Positions 1 through 7,220 of a stretch of 64,000 nt of DNA are shown here, in pieces. The position numbers and the translations under genes were made by a program. The stretch comes from Streptomyces sp. 11x1 (lineage in GTDB: Bacteria; Actinomycetota; Actinomycetes; Streptomycetales; Streptomycetaceae). How positions within the stretch are numbered: the first letter of the stretch is position 1; each line of letters opens with the position of its first letter. The notes beneath the pieces are model-generated. The model searched no databases. It saw only the letters and a program-made list of their open reading frames with translations, and was not told the origin of the DNA. The DNA is taken from positions 6,721,001-6,785,000 of the forward strand of contig NZ_CP122458.1 in assembly GCF_032598905.1 (NCBI RefSeq). Direction: 5' to 3'.

Positions 1-1236
1 GTCCACACGGTCCGTACGCAGTCGCAGATCCCGTCCGCGATCGAGGCGGCCTGGAAGTCGGCGCTGTCGGCCCCGCACGGCCCGGTGTGGGTGGAGATCC
101 CGCAGGACGTGCTGACGGCCGAGACCCTGATCCCGGTGGTGACGGGCGGCGACGCCTTCCCTGAGGAGCTGCCCCCGCGCCCCGAACTGACCGCGCTGGC
201 CGCCCACCTGCTGTCCACCGCCGCCCGCCCGGCGATCATCGCGGGCGGCGGGGTCGTCCGGGCCGACGCCTCGGGCAAGCTGCGGCAGCTCGCGGAGCGG
301 CTGTCGGCGCCGGTCGTGACGACGTACGGGGGGAAGGGCGCGTTCCCGTGGACGCACCCCCTGTCCCTCCAGTCCTGGATCGAGGACCGCCACACCACCG
401 ACTTCCTGGAGGACGCGGACGTCCTGCTGGTGGTCGGCTCGGGGCTGGGTGAACTGTCCTCGAACTACCACACGTTCGCGCCGCGCGGCCGGGTGATCCA
501 GATCGAGGCGGACCTCGGGAAGCTGGAGTCCAACCACCCGGCGCTCGGCATCCACGCGGACGCGCGCCTGGCGCTGACGGCGCTGCTGGAGACGATCGAG
601 GAGCCGCGGGAGGACGCGTCGGCGCCGGAGCGGGTACGGGAAGTGCTCGGGAAGGTCCGTGAGCGCATCGACGCGCAGCAACTCACCCTGGAACAGGACC
701 TGCTGGCGTCCGTCCGCCGAGCCCTGCCGCCCCGCGCGCCCTCCTTCTGGGACATGACGATCCTGTCCTACTGGGCCTGGGCCGCGTTCGACCCCGAGGG
801 CCCCAACACCATGCACTCCGCCCAGGGTTCGGGCGGCCTCGGCTACGCCTTTCCGGCCGCCCTCGGCGCGGCGGCGGCCGACCCCACCCACCCGGTGCTG
901 GCCGTCTCCGGCGACGGCGGCGCGCTCTACTCGATCGCCGAGCTGGCCACCGCCCGGCAGTACGGCCTGAACGTCACCTGGCTGATCGTCGACGACGGCG
1001 GCTACGGCATCCTGCGCGAGTACATGACCGACGCGTACGGCGAGGCGACCGGCACGGAGCTGTCCCGCCCCGACTACGTGGCCCTGGCGGAGTCGTTCGG
1101 GGTGCCGGGCGTACGGACGACCCCGGAGACCCTGGAAACGGACCTGGCGAAGGCCCTGACCTCCCCGGGCCCGTCGGTGCTGGTCCTGCCGGCGGTGCTG
1201 CGGATGTTCGCGCCGACTCACCTGGGCTCGGGCTGA
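1..1236 (+). CDS. ThDP-dependent enzyme, acetolactate synthase large-subunit-like (5' end outside window)
   Basis: The frame is open from base 1, so the N-terminal pyrimidine-binding domain lies mostly upstream of the window. What remains is the end of that domain (PHGPVWVEIPQDV), the central domain and the C-terminal pyrophosphate-binding domain. The ThDP/metal motif starts at SGDGGALYSIAEL and ends with DDGGYG where many family members have NN. Enzymes of this family decarboxylate 2-keto acids or condense them (acetolactate synthase, glyoxylate carboligase and relatives); the substrate cannot be told from this part. The next gene starts about 120 bases downstream and is unrelated. The first in-frame ATG/GTG inside the window (about position 85) is in mid-domain and is not the real start. 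Confidence 0.88.
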   Translation, partial: VHTVRTQSQIPSAIEAAWKSALSAPHGPVWVEIPQDVLTAETLIPVVTGGDAFPEELPPRPELTALAAHLLSTAARPAIIAGGGVVRADASGKLRQLAERLSAPVVTTYGGKGAFPWTHPLSLQSWIEDRHTTDFLEDADVLLVVGSGLGELSSNYHTFAPRGRVIQIEADLGKLESNHPALGIHADARLALTALLETIEEPREDASAPERVREVLGKVRERIDAQQLTLEQDLLASVRRALPPRAPSFWDMTILSYWAWAAFDPEGPNTMHSAQGSGGLGYAFPAALGAAAADPTHPVLAVSGDGGALYSIAELATARQYGLNVTWLIVDDGGYGILREYMTDAYGEATGTELSRPDYVALAESFGVPGVRTTPETLETDLAKALTSPGPSVLVLPAVLRMFAPTHLGSG

Positions 1237-1353
1237 TCACCCGATCGGCTGTTCGCGGTGACCTGCACGGGATATGTTCCGTGCGGTCACAGGCGTTCCG
1301 GTCGGGCCGATGTCAGAAGCGGCCACTACTCTGAGCCCGGAGAGGAGGACAGC

Positions 1354-2630
1354 GTGCTGCTGAGGTTCCGCGTCGCGAACGTACGGTCCCTGCGAGACGA
1401 GCAGGAGCTGTCCTTCGTCGCGCCGGGCGACGAGCAGGGTGGATCGGCGAACCCGGTGGATCTCGCGGGTGGCGGATCCGTCTCCGTACTCCCCCTGATC
1501 GGCATTTTCGGGGCCAACGCCTCAGGTAAGTCGAACGTGCTGACCGCGATGACCGACATGCGCAACGCGGTCCTCAACTCCTATGCGCGCTGGGCCTCTT
1601 ACGACGGCATCCCGCGCCAGGTCTTCGCCCTGGACCCCAAGAGCGAGAGCGAACCCGCCTTCTTCGAGGTCGACGTCGTCATCGACTCGGTCCGCTGGAC
1701 GTACGGCTTTGAGCTCAGTGCCACCCGCGTCGAGTCCGAATGGCTGCACAGCTACCCGCTCGGCCGCCGCCAGGAATGGCTCGACCGCGACGCCTCCCGG
1801 TCGGATGTCTTCAGGTGGCCCGGCGGACGGGTCAGGGACCGAGCCCAGCTCGTACGGCGTACGCGGCCGAACGCACTGCTGCTCTCCACGGCCGGCACGG
1901 ACAACCACCCCAGCTCTCCCCGCTCTTCCACTGGTTCCGCCGCAACTTCTGGATGATCAACCCGGAGGCCGAGCGGGACGAGCGCGCGCGGTACACCACG
2001 AGGGAACTGTCCGGTCCGAGGGCCACCAGGATCCAGGAGCTGCTGAGGGTCGCCGACCTCGGCATCACCGGAGCGACGGTCGTCCAGGACGGCCCGGGTC
2101 AGGACGCGGTGAAGCTGACGCACCATTCGGCCGCCGGGGACGTGTCCTTCGACTGGCAGGAGGAGTCCTACGGCACCCGGTCCTGGTTCGCCCTCCTCGG
2201 TCCGCTGCTCCTCGCCCTCGACGAAGGCGCGGTCCTGCTCGTCGACGAACTCGACGCCAGCCTGCACTCCCGCTTCGCAGCCGAGGTCGTCCGGCTCTTC
2301 CACGACCCGTACGCGAATCCCAAGGGCGCTCAGTTGGTCTTCACGTCGCACGACGCGACGGTGCTCACCACCCCGAGCGGTGAGCGGCTCCTCGACCCGG
2401 CGCAGGTGTGGCTGACGGAGAAAGACAAGGACGGGGCAACCGCGCTGTATCCGCTCACCGATGCGGAGCCGGGCGAGGACGAGGACCTCACGCAGTCCTA
2501 TCTCGCGGGGGCCTTCGGCGGGGTTCCGGCCCTTCTGGAGGGGCAGATCGCGCGACGGCTGCTGGTGGCGCGCGAGGCCGGCACGTACGACGAGACAGGC
2601 GAGCGAGCGGACGGGGCGGGGCGCGACTGA
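1354..2630 (+). pseudogene. AAA (OLD/AbiLi-like) ATPase of an RloAB/AbiL-type pair, frameshifted
   Basis: A GTG start at 1354 follows a GAGGAGG-type ribosome site. The N-terminal half has LLRFRVANVRSLRDEQELSF and a Walker A of FGANASGKSNV. The frame then closes at 1956 after an out-of-frame tail. The C-terminal half (LFHWFRRNFWMINPEAE, Walker B LLVDELDAS, and the FTSHDA switch region) lies in another frame and ends at 2630. Homology crosses at the run of C at 1908-1911: restoring one C gives NNHPQLSPLFHWF-like sequence, so a single C appears to be missing. Proteins of this type (AAA15/21 ATPases) pair with RloB, as in the AbiL abortive-infection system. The C-terminal part overlaps the following rloB gene by one base. 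It could be a real inactivating mutation or a homopolymer sequencing error. Confidence 0.8.
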
Positions 2631-3061
2631 TGGGGCGGGCGCAAAAGGGCAGGGACTCGTGGGAGCGTCCGGCCCGGCGGGGTGGACAGCGCAAGCGCCA
2701 GGTCTTCATCTTCACCGAGGGCAAGGTGACCGAGCCCTCGTATCTCGACATCCTCAAGGACCAGGGCGTCCCTCTCGCAGGCGAAGTCCCGGTGGAGATG
2801 CACATCGCCAACCGCAGGGCCGACAGCGGACGCAAGCCGCTCGACCTCGTCGAGCAGGCGATCAGTCTGAAGCGCGAAGAGGATCGCAAGGCGAAGCGGG
2901 CCAAGCTGGAGGCGAAGTACCTGCCTCAGGTCTGGTGCCTCTTCGACCACGACAACTACAAGTACGTCCGCGACGCACTGGAGCAGGCGAAGGCGGCGGG
3001 CATCGGAGTCGCTTTCTCGCATCCGTGCTTCGAGGTGTGGCGCCTCGCGCACTACAGGTGA
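2630..3061 (+). pseudogene. RloB-like (AbiLii) protein, C-terminally truncated
   Basis: The ATG at 2630 overlaps the ATPase stop (TGATG), so the two are translationally coupled. The 143-residue product shows the RloB pattern: KRQVFIFTEGKVTEPSYLDI near residue 24, the acidic VWCLFDHDNYKYV around residue 100, and SHPCFEVWRLAHYR at the end. RloB proteins are usually about 200 residues or more and continue well past the FExW motif. Here a TGA follows directly and unrelated hsdS sequence begins two bases later. RloB has a TOPRIM-like fold and serves as the effector next to the ATPase in AbiL/RloAB defence loci. The missing C-terminus makes a working protein unlikely. The N-terminal half looks undamaged. 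Confidence 0.75.
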
Positions 3062-3062
3062 C

Positions 3063-3539
3063 GTGTCCTCGGCTCGGCGTGGCGTGATTTGGCGTGCTTC
3101 TCAGCACCTGAATGACGCTGGACTGGCCGTGAGTAGGGTCTTTCCAGCAGGAACGGTTGTTGTGACCATTGCGGCAACCATTGGAGAAACGGCCATTTTG
3201 GGGCTGCCTATGTGCTTTCCTGGCAGCGTCGTGGGCGTGGTGGCCAACGATGGTGTTGATCCTCGTTTTCTCGAAATCTGCTTGCATCGGGTGAAGAGCG
3301 ACCTGGAAGGGAAGGCACCTCAGAGCGCTCAGCGGAATATCAACCTTCAAGATCTGCGACCTTTGACCGTACCCGATGTCTCCCGTAGCGCTCAGGCTGC
3401 TCTGGTGAGTCTATGGGAGACCTATCGAGACCAAGTTGCCGCGATGAAGGACGAGTCGGTCAAGCTTCGTAGCCTCAAGCAGGAGCTTACGGATGACCCG
3501 CTGTCCGGACGGGTTGCGGCAACTACTGTGGCGGCTTGA
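3063..3539 (+). pseudogene. Type I restriction specificity subunit (HsdS), C-terminal fragment
   Basis: This reading frame of about 158 codons starts at a GTG right after the rloB stop. It matches the second target-recognition domain and C-terminal conserved region of HsdS: the beta-rich FPAGTVVVTIAATIGETAIL, then FPGSVVGVVANDGVDPRFL, then a coiled-coil tail with AAMKDESVKLRSLKQELTDD. HsdS is normally about 400 residues, so the first domain is absent. Base composition is visibly less GC-rich than the flanking genes, as is common for hsdS genes acquired by transfer. With RloB cut off two bases upstream, this looks like a deletion junction between neighbouring genes of a former type I restriction island. 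No intact hsdM is present. Confidence 0.75.
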
Positions 3540-3624
3540 ACGAAGGAACATCAGGGCCTCGCTATGGGCGAGCCTGCACTATCGCCCGCGAAATGTGCCG
3601 ACCCTCTCGACAAGTTCTGCGAGC

Positions 3625-4974
3625 TCACGCCGCCTTGGCCGCGGCCACGCCCCGCGCACGAAGCGCAAGCTCCCGCACGGGCACGGCAGTTGGGTGTCGG
3701 CGCAGTTCCGCGCTCATCGCCCGGAAGTGGTCGTCACCGCGATTGGATGAGACGTGTTCGTACTCGTCCAGGAAACGTGACCAACTCTCGCAGGCCGCGT
3801 CCAAGTGGCCGACACGTAGCTGACGTTGCGCTAGGAGCGCGTAGGCGTGTACGCGGCCTTGGCGTTCCTGTTTCGGCTGGAGTCGGATCGACTGTTTCAG
3901 GGCCTTGATCGAGCCTGCGAAATCCTTCTCCTCGTACAGGACGTGCGAGACGTGGAAGAGGTAGGCGGTCTGGTCGTAGCCGCCGATCGCATCCCTGTTG
4001 TTGTCAGCCTTCGACAGTGCGTCCTCCGCTTCCCTCAGGCGGGCGTGGGCTTGTTGCTTCAGCCCCACCATGGACGCGGAGTGGGCCTGCTGGCCGCGTA
4101 GGAACGCCACGAGACGTGGACCCGCAGAGGGGGCTGCTTCTGCTGCAGAGTCCGCGAGTTCCAAGGCCTTGGGGCCGTAGCCCAGGTTGGAGGCCTGGAG
4201 GGACATGCCGCGTAGGGTCCTGCAGTAGGTGACGTGGTCCTCCGCCTCGCGCGCCAGGCCAAGGGCTTGGACGTAGTAGCGCTGTCCGAGACCGTGGGCC
4301 TTCTCGTACATGGCCATCCAGCCTGTCAGATACGTGAGGTCGGACGCGGCGGCCAGCATGTCCCTGCGGACCGGTTCCGTGGCCTGTGCCTGGAGCCAGG
4401 GGCCGACGGTGTTGACGAGGAACGCGGACGCCATGGGCATCGCGTGCCCGGCACCGAGTTCGTCGAGGATGTCCGCGATCCGGTCGGTCATGGTGCGAAT
4501 CGACTGCACTTGTGAAGAGCCGATGCGAACGGTTCTCTTGCCAGGCGTCACCGATGCGTCCGCCGCTCGTGCGGGGAGGGCGAATGCCGGAACCGACAGT
4601 GCGGCGGAGAAGACCGTGGCAGCCAGCACGCTGCGGCGGGACGGATCCATGGTTGCCCTTCCGAGGTCGATCAACTCCTCGACAGTGTCAGCGCTTTGGG
4701 AGCCCATGAGTGACGGTGCAGGTTCCAGGCCGGTTTCCGCGTGGGTGACGGGGCGTCCCAGCCGTGCCGAGAGGGCCTCGACGATCAGCGCCCTGGCCTC
4801 AGGTTTTGGCTGGACCCCTGCAATCCAGTGTGCGACTGCGGTGCGGTCGTACGTGAGGTCGAGTCCTGCCTGAGGGCCGAGGCGGTTCACCTGCTGTGCG
4901 AGCTGGGTCCTGGTCCATCGTGCCTGGTCAAGCAGGTTGTCCAGGGCGCGGTTGGGGGTGCGCTTCCGTGCCAT
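3625..4974 (-). CDS. Helix-turn-helix/TPR-type actinobacterial regulator
   Basis: 449 residues. The N-terminus (RALDNLLDQARWTRTQLAQQ, then YDRTAVAHWIAGVQPKPEAR) reads as a DNA-binding helix-turn-helix of the large Streptomyces TPR-regulator class. Around residue 112 there is SRRSVLAATVFSAALSVPAF, which looks like a Tat-type or membrane segment but occurs internally in these regulators. The remaining two thirds is helical repeat sequence (YYVQALGLAREAEDH, LRGMSLQASNLGYGPKALEL, GRVHAYALLAQRQLRVGHLD) typical of tetratricopeptide arrays. It is divergent from two small genes on the other side of a 207-base gap, which it probably controls. It interrupts the restriction island remnants and appears intact. 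Confidence 0.7.
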   Translation of the reverse strand: MARKRTPNRALDNLLDQARWTRTQLAQQVNRLGPQAGLDLTYDRTAVAHWIAGVQPKPEARALIVEALSARLGRPVTHAETGLEPAPSLMGSQSADTVEELIDLGRATMDPSRRSVLAATVFSAALSVPAFALPARAADASVTPGKRTVRIGSSQVQSIRTMTDRIADILDELGAGHAMPMASAFLVNTVGPWLQAQATEPVRRDMLAAASDLTYLTGWMAMYEKAHGLGQRYYVQALGLAREAEDHVTYCRTLRGMSLQASNLGYGPKALELADSAAEAAPSAGPRLVAFLRGQQAHSASMVGLKQQAHARLREAEDALSKADNNRDAIGGYDQTAYLFHVSHVLYEEKDFAGSIKALKQSIRLQPKQERQGRVHAYALLAQRQLRVGHLDAACESWSRFLDEYEHVSSNRGDDHFRAMSAELRRHPTAVPVRELALRARGVAAAKAA

Positions 4975-5002
4975 GTCCTCAACTCCCGACGGCTTGCATG
5001 GT

Positions 5003-5035
5003 GTTCAACGACGGCGTTCACGGTGTTCACGGTCC
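5003..5035. promoter_or_regulatory. Iterated GTTCA motifs in a divergent promoter region (candidate operator)
   Basis: Between the TPR regulator and the small gene pair, three close copies of GTTCA (GTTCAACG, GTTCACGG, GTTCACGG) lie at about 9-13 base spacing. Spaced direct repeats in a divergent gap suggest a binding site for the adjacent helix-turn-helix regulator. This is inference from arrangement only. Confidence 0.3.
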
Positions 5036-5181
5036 CACCGTCTCTCAACGGTACCTGCGGAGGGTGTCCGAGCGGTTACCTCTTGCACATGCGCCGAGTG
5101 ATCTCGGCCGAAAGCAAGGACCCCCGCGACCGCTTGCGACGGCCCGGGGGCATGGCCCTCAACCACTGTGGAGTTGAGAAC

Positions 5182-5553
5182 GTGTTGCACCTTATCGCTC
5201 GCTTCGTCGAGTCGCTGCTGCGACTGCTGTGGCCCCCCTCCGGGCGGCACCGCCAACGCCAGCGGAACCGGCACCGCGCAGGGGAAGGGGTGCGGGCCAA
5301 CCCCGTACCAGCCACCCCCGTCGCACCCCGCCGTCGCCCCTCCCCGCACGAGGCCATCCTCCGTGGCGAGGACTCCCCGCTCGTTCGCCCCTACCTCCTC
5401 GCCCACGAACAACGCGTGCAGGCCAAGCAGCAACGCGCCCGCCGTCGGACCCTGTGGCTCGCCGTGCACGGTATCGACGTAGGGCCACGGCACATCCATG
5501 GTGTCGACGTGGGCTCTCGCCGAATCCGGGGCGACAAGGTGGTCGCCGCATGA
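5182..5553 (+). CDS. Small conserved hypothetical protein (first of a coupled pair)
   Basis: The GTG start at 5182 was chosen because GGAG lies eight bases upstream and the frame then runs to a stop that overlaps the next ATG (ATGA). The 123-residue product has an N-terminal helix (VLHLIARFVESLLRLLWPP), a basic low-complexity stretch, and a C-terminal region SPLVRPYLLAHEQRVQAKQQ followed by RRRTLWLAVHGIDVGPRHIHG. I do not recognise a Pfam-type domain. Proteins of this form, with a PYL-x-AHE motif, seem to accompany helix-turn-helix regulators in Streptomyces, which fits the divergent regulator here. The ribosome site lies inside a small inverted repeat (CTCAAC at 5158, GTTGAG at 5173), so translation could be modulated; this is speculative. 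Confidence 0.6.
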   Translation: MLHLIARFVESLLRLLWPPSGRHRQRQRNRHRAGEGVRANPVPATPVAPRRRPSPHEAILRGEDSPLVRPYLLAHEQRVQAKQQRARRRTLWLAVHGIDVGPRHIHGVDVGSRRIRGDKVVAA

Positions 5554-5909
5554 TCTACGAGAGCCACGACATCGCCGCCACCACAACCACCCGCCCCCGC
5601 CTCCTCCCCTGGTCCAGCCCCGACGGCAACCCCTGCTACCTCGTCGCCGACGCCTCCCGCACCGGTCCTCTCTCCCGCGTCGCCGACAACGTCGAGGCCG
5701 TCCAGCTCGGCATGGCCGGCGACCTTCTCGGCCATGCCGCCGATCTCCTGGACGACGCCAAGGCCACCGCGCCTCAACTCCGGTTCCTCACGGCCCGATT
5801 GACCGAATCCCTGCACGACGTGCACCGCATCGCCCGCAGCCGGGGCGCCCGCCTTCCCGTCCCGGACGACGATGACGACGAGGTTTCTGAGGACGATTCC
5901 GGCGCCTGA
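5550..5909 (+). CDS. Small acidic hypothetical protein (second of the coupled pair)
   Basis: The ATG overlaps the stop of the preceding gene (ATGA), which fixes the start and implies translational coupling. The 119-residue product begins MIYESHDIAATTTTRPRLLP, has a helical middle (VQLGMAGDLLGHAADLLDDA) and ends in an acidic tail with five consecutive aspartates (VPDDDDDEVSEDDSGA). No known domain is recognised. Together with the gene upstream and the divergent TPR regulator it forms a compact three-gene unit inside restriction-modification debris. It may be an independent insertion or a surviving part of the original island. Confidence 0.6.
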   Translation: MIYESHDIAATTTTRPRLLPWSSPDGNPCYLVADASRTGPLSRVADNVEAVQLGMAGDLLGHAADLLDDAKATAPQLRFLTARLTESLHDVHRIARSRGARLPVPDDDDDEVSEDDSGA

Positions 5910-6031
5910 CCACCCACCTCCGCCGAGCGTGCGGACGTACCGGCGCAAAGTTCCGTACGTCCGCACGATCGTGCACGTCCCGTGCCTCGCTCCCTTCCCC
6001 TCACCCCGCCCCCTGGACGCAGAATGGATGT

Positions 6032-6437
6032 GACGGGGAGGTCCTCGACGAAAAGTTCGCCGACCTCGTCCGGGACCGCACCCTCAAGGAGGAGGCCGAG
6101 CTTCTCGCGAAGTGGCCCACCGAGCGGGACGTCGCCGAGTCCGTTCCCATGATCGAGGCGAAGGCCGAGGACATGCTGGAGCACTGGGTGACCACGGTGC
6201 TGCCCGGCGGCTTCAAGGCACAGGTCGCCGCCGTCAGCCGGAAGGCGGCCGTGCAGTACCACCACGCCCTGCGCAAGGCGCGTGACGAACTGCTGGCGCA
6301 GTTGGCCGAGTTCGACCCGGAGTCGGTGACGGGTACACCACTGGAGAAGCTGTCCGTCAGGCAGCGCTATCTCCACCAGGCTTACCAGTTCAGGGCGTTG
6401 CTGCGGCGGATCGACTTCGTTCCCGTCATCTCCCCCG
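6032..6437 (+). pseudogene. Type I restriction endonuclease subunit (HsdR), C-terminal remnant
   Basis: The frame through this stretch reads EVLDEKFADLVRDRTLKEEA, then a segment with MIEAKAEDMLEHWV, FKAQVAAVSRKAAVQYHHAL and LRRIDFVPVISPG. This matches helicase-associated C-terminal sequence of Streptomyces HsdR-type proteins, in which FVPVIS precedes further domains. There is no start codon with a ribosome site and no helicase core; HsdR is normally near 1000 residues. Homology ends abruptly at about 6437, where sequence of a different gene begins in another frame. I read it as a deletion remnant of the same island that left the hsdS fragment 2.5 kb away. Confidence 0.65.
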
Positions 6438-7043
6438 GTGTTCGTCCGCGCGCACCGGGACTGGCTGCTGACCAAGCGGCGGGAGCGGGAGCGCACTCGC
6501 CCGCTCAGCCCCGTCAAGCAGCTCGCCGACGGAGAGGTCTTCCGCTACCTGGGGCGGACGTATCGGCTGGCCGTTTCCGGTGAGGAGGGGGCGGGCGGAG
6601 GGGTCCGGCTGATCGCGGGGCGGCTCGTCATGGGCCTGGATCTGGCGGCGGAGCCGCAGGCGGGTCGGGCGGCGCTGGTCGACTGGTACTGCCGGGCCGG
6701 CCGGAACTGGACGGGACAGCGGCTTCAGCCCTGGGCGGCCCGCATGGGGGTGACCGAGCCGGAACTCGACGTACGGGACCTGGGAGACCGGTGGGGTTCA
6801 TACCGGCCGCCGCAGGCCGGGGCGGGCGTCAAGGGGCTGATGAGTCTCGGGTGGCCGCTCTTCCAGCTGCCCATGCACCTGATCGACTACGTCATCGCCC
6901 ATGAACTGGCCCACGTGAAAGTGTCCGGGCACCGGGAGGACTTCTGGCGGCTGCTGCGGACCGCGCTGCCCGAGTACGAAGAGCGGCGGGCAGACCTCGA
7001 CGAGCTGGGGCGGCGACTCTGGATGGGCGACATTCGGTCGTGA
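6438..7043 (+). pseudogene. YgjP-like (WLM/M48-type) metallopeptidase, N-terminally truncated
   Basis: 201 codons from a GTG at 6438 without a convincing ribosome site. The sequence FVRAHRDWLLTKRRERERTR is the interior helix of YgjP/DUF45 proteins, so the first ~60 residues (the N-terminal beta part) are missing. The catalytic centre is complete: YVIAHELAHVKVSGHREDFW gives the zinc motif HELAH at about residues 155-159 and a third histidine six residues on. These peptidases often sit beside hsdR in type I restriction loci, which fits the HsdR remnant joined directly upstream. The C-terminal half could still fold, but no expression signal is seen. Confidence 0.7.
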
Positions 7044-7220
7044 TCTTGTACGTGGTGCGGCGCGCGTACCCGGCACCGCCGGGCACGCGCGCCGCTGTCG
7101 GTCCCGGCGCGGGCCGAGGTCCTCGGCGCGGAGCGACCGGTCCTCACGCATGGCGGCCGGTCCCGGCGCCCAGCGACAGGCCCAGCGCGCGGCGACCGGT
7201 CCCCGCGCGGAGCGGCACGC
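7044..7220. repeat. GC-rich imperfect short repeats downstream of the FG-GAP gene
   Basis: This gap has several variants of a CGACCGGTCC-containing unit preceded by GCGCGG or GCGCGC. They are too diverged to define a unit precisely. No gene or clear terminator is seen. Confidence 0.35.

Noticed and set aside
1258..1353. Upstream extension of the ATPase gene
   Set aside because: Open in frame, but it lacks family similarity, and the GTG at 1354 has a good ribosome site and starts at the conserved LRFRVANVRS.
1880..1960. Programmed ribosomal frameshift in the AAA ATPase gene
   Set aside because: The C run could slip, but no downstream pseudoknot is evident and all neighbouring island genes are also broken, so mutation or sequence error is simpler.
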